DNA of 9,632 bases, taken from the NCBI GenBank assembly GCA_031267175.1, contig JAIRZP010000064.1, positions 1 through 9,632 of the forward strand, read 5' to 3'. The position numbers and the translations under genes are program-made. Each line of letters opens with the position of its first letter. The first letter of the stretch is position 1. This DNA comes from Coriobacteriales bacterium. GTDB taxonomy: Bacteria > Actinomycetota > Coriobacteriia > Coriobacteriales > UBA8131. The notes under the pieces were generated by a model. That model did no database searches. It was not told where the DNA came from and saw only the letters and a program-made list of their open reading frames with translations. Shown here piece by piece: positions 6,944 through 9,632 of the stretch.

Positions 6944-8179
6944 TCAGTAGCGGTTGTCAAATATCCGCTTGGTCTTCTTCTCTGAGCGCGGCAGGTCGCC
7001 GAGATCCACGGCCTTGGGCACCACGGAGAGGCTGAGCTTGGCCCGGATAATGCCCTTGAGTTCCTTCTGCGCCTGAACGCGGTCAGCGCCTGTTGCTCCC
7101 GTCTCAAAGAACACCGTCATGATGTCCTTGCCATCCAGGTGGTCTATCATGACCTGGTACTCGCTGGAGGCATGGGTGGTGGCGGCTAGCGCCTCCTCGA
7201 TATGCGCGGGGAAGATATTGATGCCCTTGACCTTTATCATGTCGTCGCTGCGCCCGACGAGCCGCTCAATGCGCGGATAGGGAGAGCCACAGGGGCACGG
7301 GCCTGGCACGAAGCTGGTCAGGTCGTGTGTGCGATACCGTATAAGGGGCGCGCCCTCCTTGACCAGCGTCGTGATGACCAGCTCACCGCTCTCGCCGTCG
7401 GGGAGCAGGGCACCGGTAGCAGGGTCGATGATCTCGAAGTAGAGGTAGTCGTCCCAGACGTGCATCGCCTCGTCAGCCTCGCAGTTGATGCCGATGCCGG
7501 GGCCGTATATCTCGGTGAGGCCATAGATGTCATGCAGCTCCACCCCCAGCTCATCGGCTATACGCCTGCGCATCCTGTCGCCCCAGCGCTCGGAGCCGAT
7601 GACGCCCTTGCGGAGTTGTATCCTATCGCCGATACCGCGCCGCGCAATCTCCTCGGCCAGAAGCAGGGCATAGCTTGAGGTTGCGCCGAGCACCGTGGAG
7701 CCCAGGTCCATCATCATCTGCAGCTGCTTGTCGGTATTGCCGGGCCCCATGGGAATAGCCATGGCGCCCATACGCTCCGCACCCAGTTGAAACCCGATGC
7801 CCGCTGTCCAGAGCCCATAGCCCGGGGTGATGTGGATGCGGTCGTGCTTCGTGATGCCGGCCATCTCATAACAGCGGGCAAACATGAGCGACCAATCCTC
7901 TACATCCCTGGCCGTATAGGGGATGATGACCGGCGTGCCCGTCGTGCCGCTGGAGGAATGGATACGCGTTATCTGCTCGGGTGGCACCGCCGCAAGGCCC
8001 AGCGGGTAGGCATTGCGCAGATCGTCCTTGGTGGTGAGGGGGAGCTGCTCAAAGCTCGCCTGATCCTGCACGTCGCGTGGGTCAAGACTGGCATATTTTT
8101 GGGCGTAAAATGGGCTCTTCTCCTTGATGGTAGCGAGCAGAGTCTTGATTTTGTCCAGCGTGTCATCGGTCATCTGCAT
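6944..8179 (-). CDS. paaK: Phenylacetate-CoA ligase family enzyme (AMP-forming aryl-acid CoA ligase)
   Basis: The product is 411 residues and belongs to the PaaK branch of the adenylate-forming superfamily. Visible motifs are the phosphate loop HSSSGTTGTP (74-83), YGLTEIYGPG (219-228), RYRTHD (281-286), a CPCG pair (295-298), the hinge VGRSDDMIKVKG (308-319) and the C-terminal catalytic-lysine segment SEKKTKRIFD (399-408). PaaK enzymes convert an aryl acid such as phenylacetate, ATP and CoA to aryl-acetyl-CoA, AMP and pyrophosphate in the cytoplasm. The ATG at 8179 lies within iorB; a second ATG at 8173 overlaps the iorB TGA as ATGA, and either may be used. Position behind iorAB suggests the substrate is phenyl-, 4-hydroxyphenyl- or indole-acetate. 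It need not be part of aerobic phenylacetate degradation: no other paa gene is seen. Confidence 0.93.
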   Translation of the reverse strand: MQMTDDTLDKIKTLLATIKEKSPFYAQKYASLDPRDVQDQASFEQLPLTTKDDLRNAYPLGLAAVPPEQITRIHSSSGTTGTPVIIPYTARDVEDWSLMFARCYEMAGITKHDRIHITPGYGLWTAGIGFQLGAERMGAMAIPMGPGNTDKQLQMMMDLGSTVLGATSSYALLLAEEIARRGIGDRIQLRKGVIGSERWGDRMRRRIADELGVELHDIYGLTEIYGPGIGINCEADEAMHVWDDYLYFEIIDPATGALLPDGESGELVITTLVKEGAPLIRYRTHDLTSFVPGPCPCGSPYPRIERLVGRSDDMIKVKGINIFPAHIEEALAATTHASSEYQVMIDHLDGKDIMTVFFETGATGADRVQAQKELKGIIRAKLSLSVVPKAVDLGDLPRSEKKTKRIFDNRY

Positions 8180-8961
8180 GGTAGCTTGTATCCAATCTCG
8201 AGGGCTTGCAGGTTAGGTTCCCGGTACTGTGGTGCCAGAGTCGTTGTCAGGGTATGCTGCACGGCTGCATAGCTGAGCGCGGGAGAGGCAAAGCCGCTGG
8301 CCTCCAATGCTGCCAGGGCAGCACCGAGCAGCACAACATTGAGGGCCTTGTCAAAGCCCAGCGCGGCCAGGACTGCCGCGTTGTCCACCAACACCAGCGT
8401 GGCAATGCGGCCCGCGCGCGCCTCCTCCGCAAGTGCTGCGAGCTGGGCCGTGCCGTCATAGCTCAGTCTTTGCAGCGAGGCAGTGGGAGGGAGCAGCGGT
8501 GCCGTGGCGGTGACAACGAGGGCGCCGGAACCACAGAAGGGATAGGCCCGCAGGGTTTCCGCTGGCTCAAAGCCGATGAGGAGCTGTGCCTGACCCTGCG
8601 GCACCAAGGGCGAGGCCACAGATGAGACAGGCGAGAGAAGGGGCGCGGTGCCATCAGAACCCATGGAATCGCCGTAACCGTTGGTGCCGTTGGAGTTTTC
8701 CCGCTTCCAGGCAATCCTCACGTGGCCGAGCACACTGCCTCCGCGCTGCGCCATGCCGATGGTCTCGGCACTGCGCACAAAGGCGCCTGATGCCAGAGCG
8801 CACTGGGCCAGCAGCTTGCCTGCCAGGACGGTTCCCTGGCCGCCGACGCCGCTCACGATGATATTCAGTACGCCTTCCTCTGTCTTTGCCTGCGTGAGCG
8901 GAGGGTCTGCGCCGAGGGCGGGTGGGGAGGGAGGAAGTCCCTGTGTGCCTAAGCTACCCAT
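8170..8961 (-). CDS. iorB: Indolepyruvate:ferredoxin oxidoreductase, beta subunit
   Basis: The product is 263 residues, compared with about 190-200 in typical IorB. The core begins with the nucleotide-binding-like VLNIIVSGVGGQGTVLAGKLLA (31-52), followed by SAETIGMAQRGGSVLGHVR (64-82), PLVPQGQAQLLIGFEP (118-133) and VDNAAVLAALGFDKALNVVLLGAA (192-215), all characteristic of the gamma-like catalytic domain of 2-oxoacid:ferredoxin oxidoreductases. With IorA it decarboxylates aryl-pyruvates oxidatively, passing electrons to ferredoxin and forming aryl-acetyl-CoA. ATG 8961 overlaps the iorA TAG by 8 bases and has GGAAG 6 bases upstream; no other ATG/GTG/TTG precedes the core. Two oddities account for the extra length: a Pro-rich leader (residues 1-29) and a Gly/Ser/Asn-rich insertion (about 86-116) where relatives have a short turn. 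Confidence 0.9.
   Translation of the reverse strand: MGSLGTQGLPPSPPALGADPPLTQAKTEEGVLNIIVSGVGGQGTVLAGKLLAQCALASGAFVRSAETIGMAQRGGSVLGHVRIAWKRENSNGTNGYGDSMGSDGTAPLLSPVSSVASPLVPQGQAQLLIGFEPAETLRAYPFCGSGALVVTATAPLLPPTASLQRLSYDGTAQLAALAEEARAGRIATLVLVDNAAVLAALGFDKALNVVLLGAALAALEASGFASPALSYAAVQHTLTTTLAPQYREPNLQALEIGYKLPCR
8617..8706 (-). other. Low-complexity insertion within iorB
   Basis: About 30 codons encoding a Gly/Ser/Asn/Pro-rich stretch (from ENSNGTNGYGDS to SSVASP) between two conserved IorB segments. It contains a 9-bp-period direct repeat (CCGTTGG at 8678-8684 and 8687-8693 on the + strand), consistent with slippage growth. Probably a flexible surface loop. Confidence 0.55.
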
Positions 8962-9632
8962 GCGAGGCTTCCAGTGCAGAGAAGGGACAGACCTGTGTGC
9001 ACAGGCCGCAGCCGTAGCACAGGCTGGTATTGATTGCTATCGTGTCGACCTCCTCGTCCAGGCTGAGTGCCGGACAGCCGATGCTTTCGATACAGACACG
9101 GCACCCGGTGCAGGCATCTGCTACGACGATGGGGGCCAGGCCCGGACTCCCCACGGTGATGCAGGGCGCCCTGAAAACCACGGCGCTCACACCCGGCTCC
9201 TCTACCGCCGCAGTGACGGCCTTGACGGCACGGGGCAGATCCAGCGGATTGACGACGGCAACGCTTGTGACACCGAGCGCCTCCAGCACCTGGGGGATGC
9301 TGATATCGTGGGCTCCGTCGTGCGGCCCGGCGTCGTAGCTCATGCGCAGGCCGGTGCCGGGGTGGGGCTGCTGGCCGGTCATGGCGGTGATTGAGTTATC
9401 GAGTACGATGAGCGTCACCCTGGCCTGGTTATAGACCGCGTTGGTCACGCCGGTGAGCGCGCTGGCAAAGAAGGTCGAATCGCCCACAAAGCCCAGATGC
9501 GCACCATCCGGTTCCGCCCAGTACCGGCCCTGCGGTACGGTAAAGCCCGCTCCCATGCACACGCAGCTGTCTACCATGTCGAGCGGCAGGGCGTTCCCCA
9601 GCGTGTAGCAGCCGATGTCACCCGAGTAGGTT
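8954..9632 (-). CDS. iorA: Indolepyruvate:ferredoxin oxidoreductase, alpha subunit (C-terminal part; start lies beyond the window)
   Basis: The frame is open through the window edge, giving the last 225 residues of a protein of usually about 600. The first visible segment, YSGDIGCYTLG then VDSCVCMGAG, and GDSTFFASALTG...LDNSITAMTGQQPHPG form the thiamine-diphosphate-binding domain (the GD...DN motif near 9484-9395). The C-terminus is a two-cluster ferredoxin domain, with Cys sets CTGCRVC...GCP and CYGCGLCTQVCP (about 9112-8987) that should bind two [4Fe-4S] clusters. IorA/IorB act on indolepyruvate, phenylpyruvate and 4-hydroxyphenylpyruvate, products of aromatic amino acid transamination, with ferredoxin as partner. 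Enzymes of this type are oxygen-sensitive, indicating an anaerobic host. The TAG stop lies inside the start of iorB, so the subunits are translationally coupled. Confidence 0.94.
   Translation of the reverse strand, partial: TYSGDIGCYTLGNALPLDMVDSCVCMGAGFTVPQGRYWAEPDGAHLGFVGDSTFFASALTGVTNAVYNQARVTLIVLDNSITAMTGQQPHPGTGLRMSYDAGPHDGAHDISIPQVLEALGVTSVAVVNPLDLPRAVKAVTAAVEEPGVSAVVFRAPCITVGSPGLAPIVVADACTGCRVCIESIGCPALSLDEEVDTIAINTSLCYGCGLCTQVCPFSALEASHG

Noticed and set aside
6930..6990. Possible bidirectional terminator between the convergent transpeptidase and ligase genes
   Set aside because: Only 11 bp separate the stop codons, and I find no GC-rich hairpin followed by a T-run on either strand.

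Overview
The window reads as chromosomal DNA of a GC-rich (roughly 60% by eye), anaerobic Gram-positive bacterium. The best guess is Actinomycetota, class Coriobacteriia. This is inferred from the oxygen-sensitive indolepyruvate:ferredoxin oxidoreductase, a single-pass YkuD L,D-transpeptidase with stalk domains, the glmU-prs-pth gene order, and several long hydrophilic N-terminal extensions. No genus can be fixed from the sequence alone. I see no RNA genes, CRISPR array, insertion sequence or phage gene.

Layout. On the + strand, positions 1-349 are the 3' end of a biotin-protein ligase gene (birA), followed by a MATE-family multidrug/organic-cation exporter (395-2047). On the - strand is a tightly packed operon read leftwards: glmU (5092-3730), prs (3728-2754) and pth (2751-2116). 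These cover UDP-GlcNAc synthesis, PRPP synthesis and peptidyl-tRNA recycling. glmU starts from a 226-bp divergent region whose other side drives a + strand membrane-anchored L,D-transpeptidase (5319-6932), so wall-precursor synthesis and wall cross-linking are arranged back to back. Convergent with it, 11 bp away, is a second - strand operon: iorA (partial, 9632-8954), iorB (8961-8170) and a phenylacetate-CoA ligase family gene (8179-6944). All three overlap at their joins. Together they interconvert aryl-pyruvates, arylacetyl-CoAs and arylacetates.

The window is mostly housekeeping and fermentation genes, and I do not find a convincing new system. The strongest anomaly is a clean one-base frameshift in the middle of glmU, normally an essential gene. 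Removing one base near 4553-4562 restores a 453-residue protein of normal length with both domains intact. A possible second one-base loss lies in the A-run just upstream of the L,D-transpeptidase start, which raises the question of sequencing error versus real lesions. Other observations worth a look are a roughly 30-residue Gly/Ser/Asn-rich insertion plus a Pro-rich leader in IorB, a duplicated TAVMP motif in the cytoplasmic tail of the transpeptidase, and an acidic N-terminal tail with duplicated DEPVS motifs on the MATE transporter.
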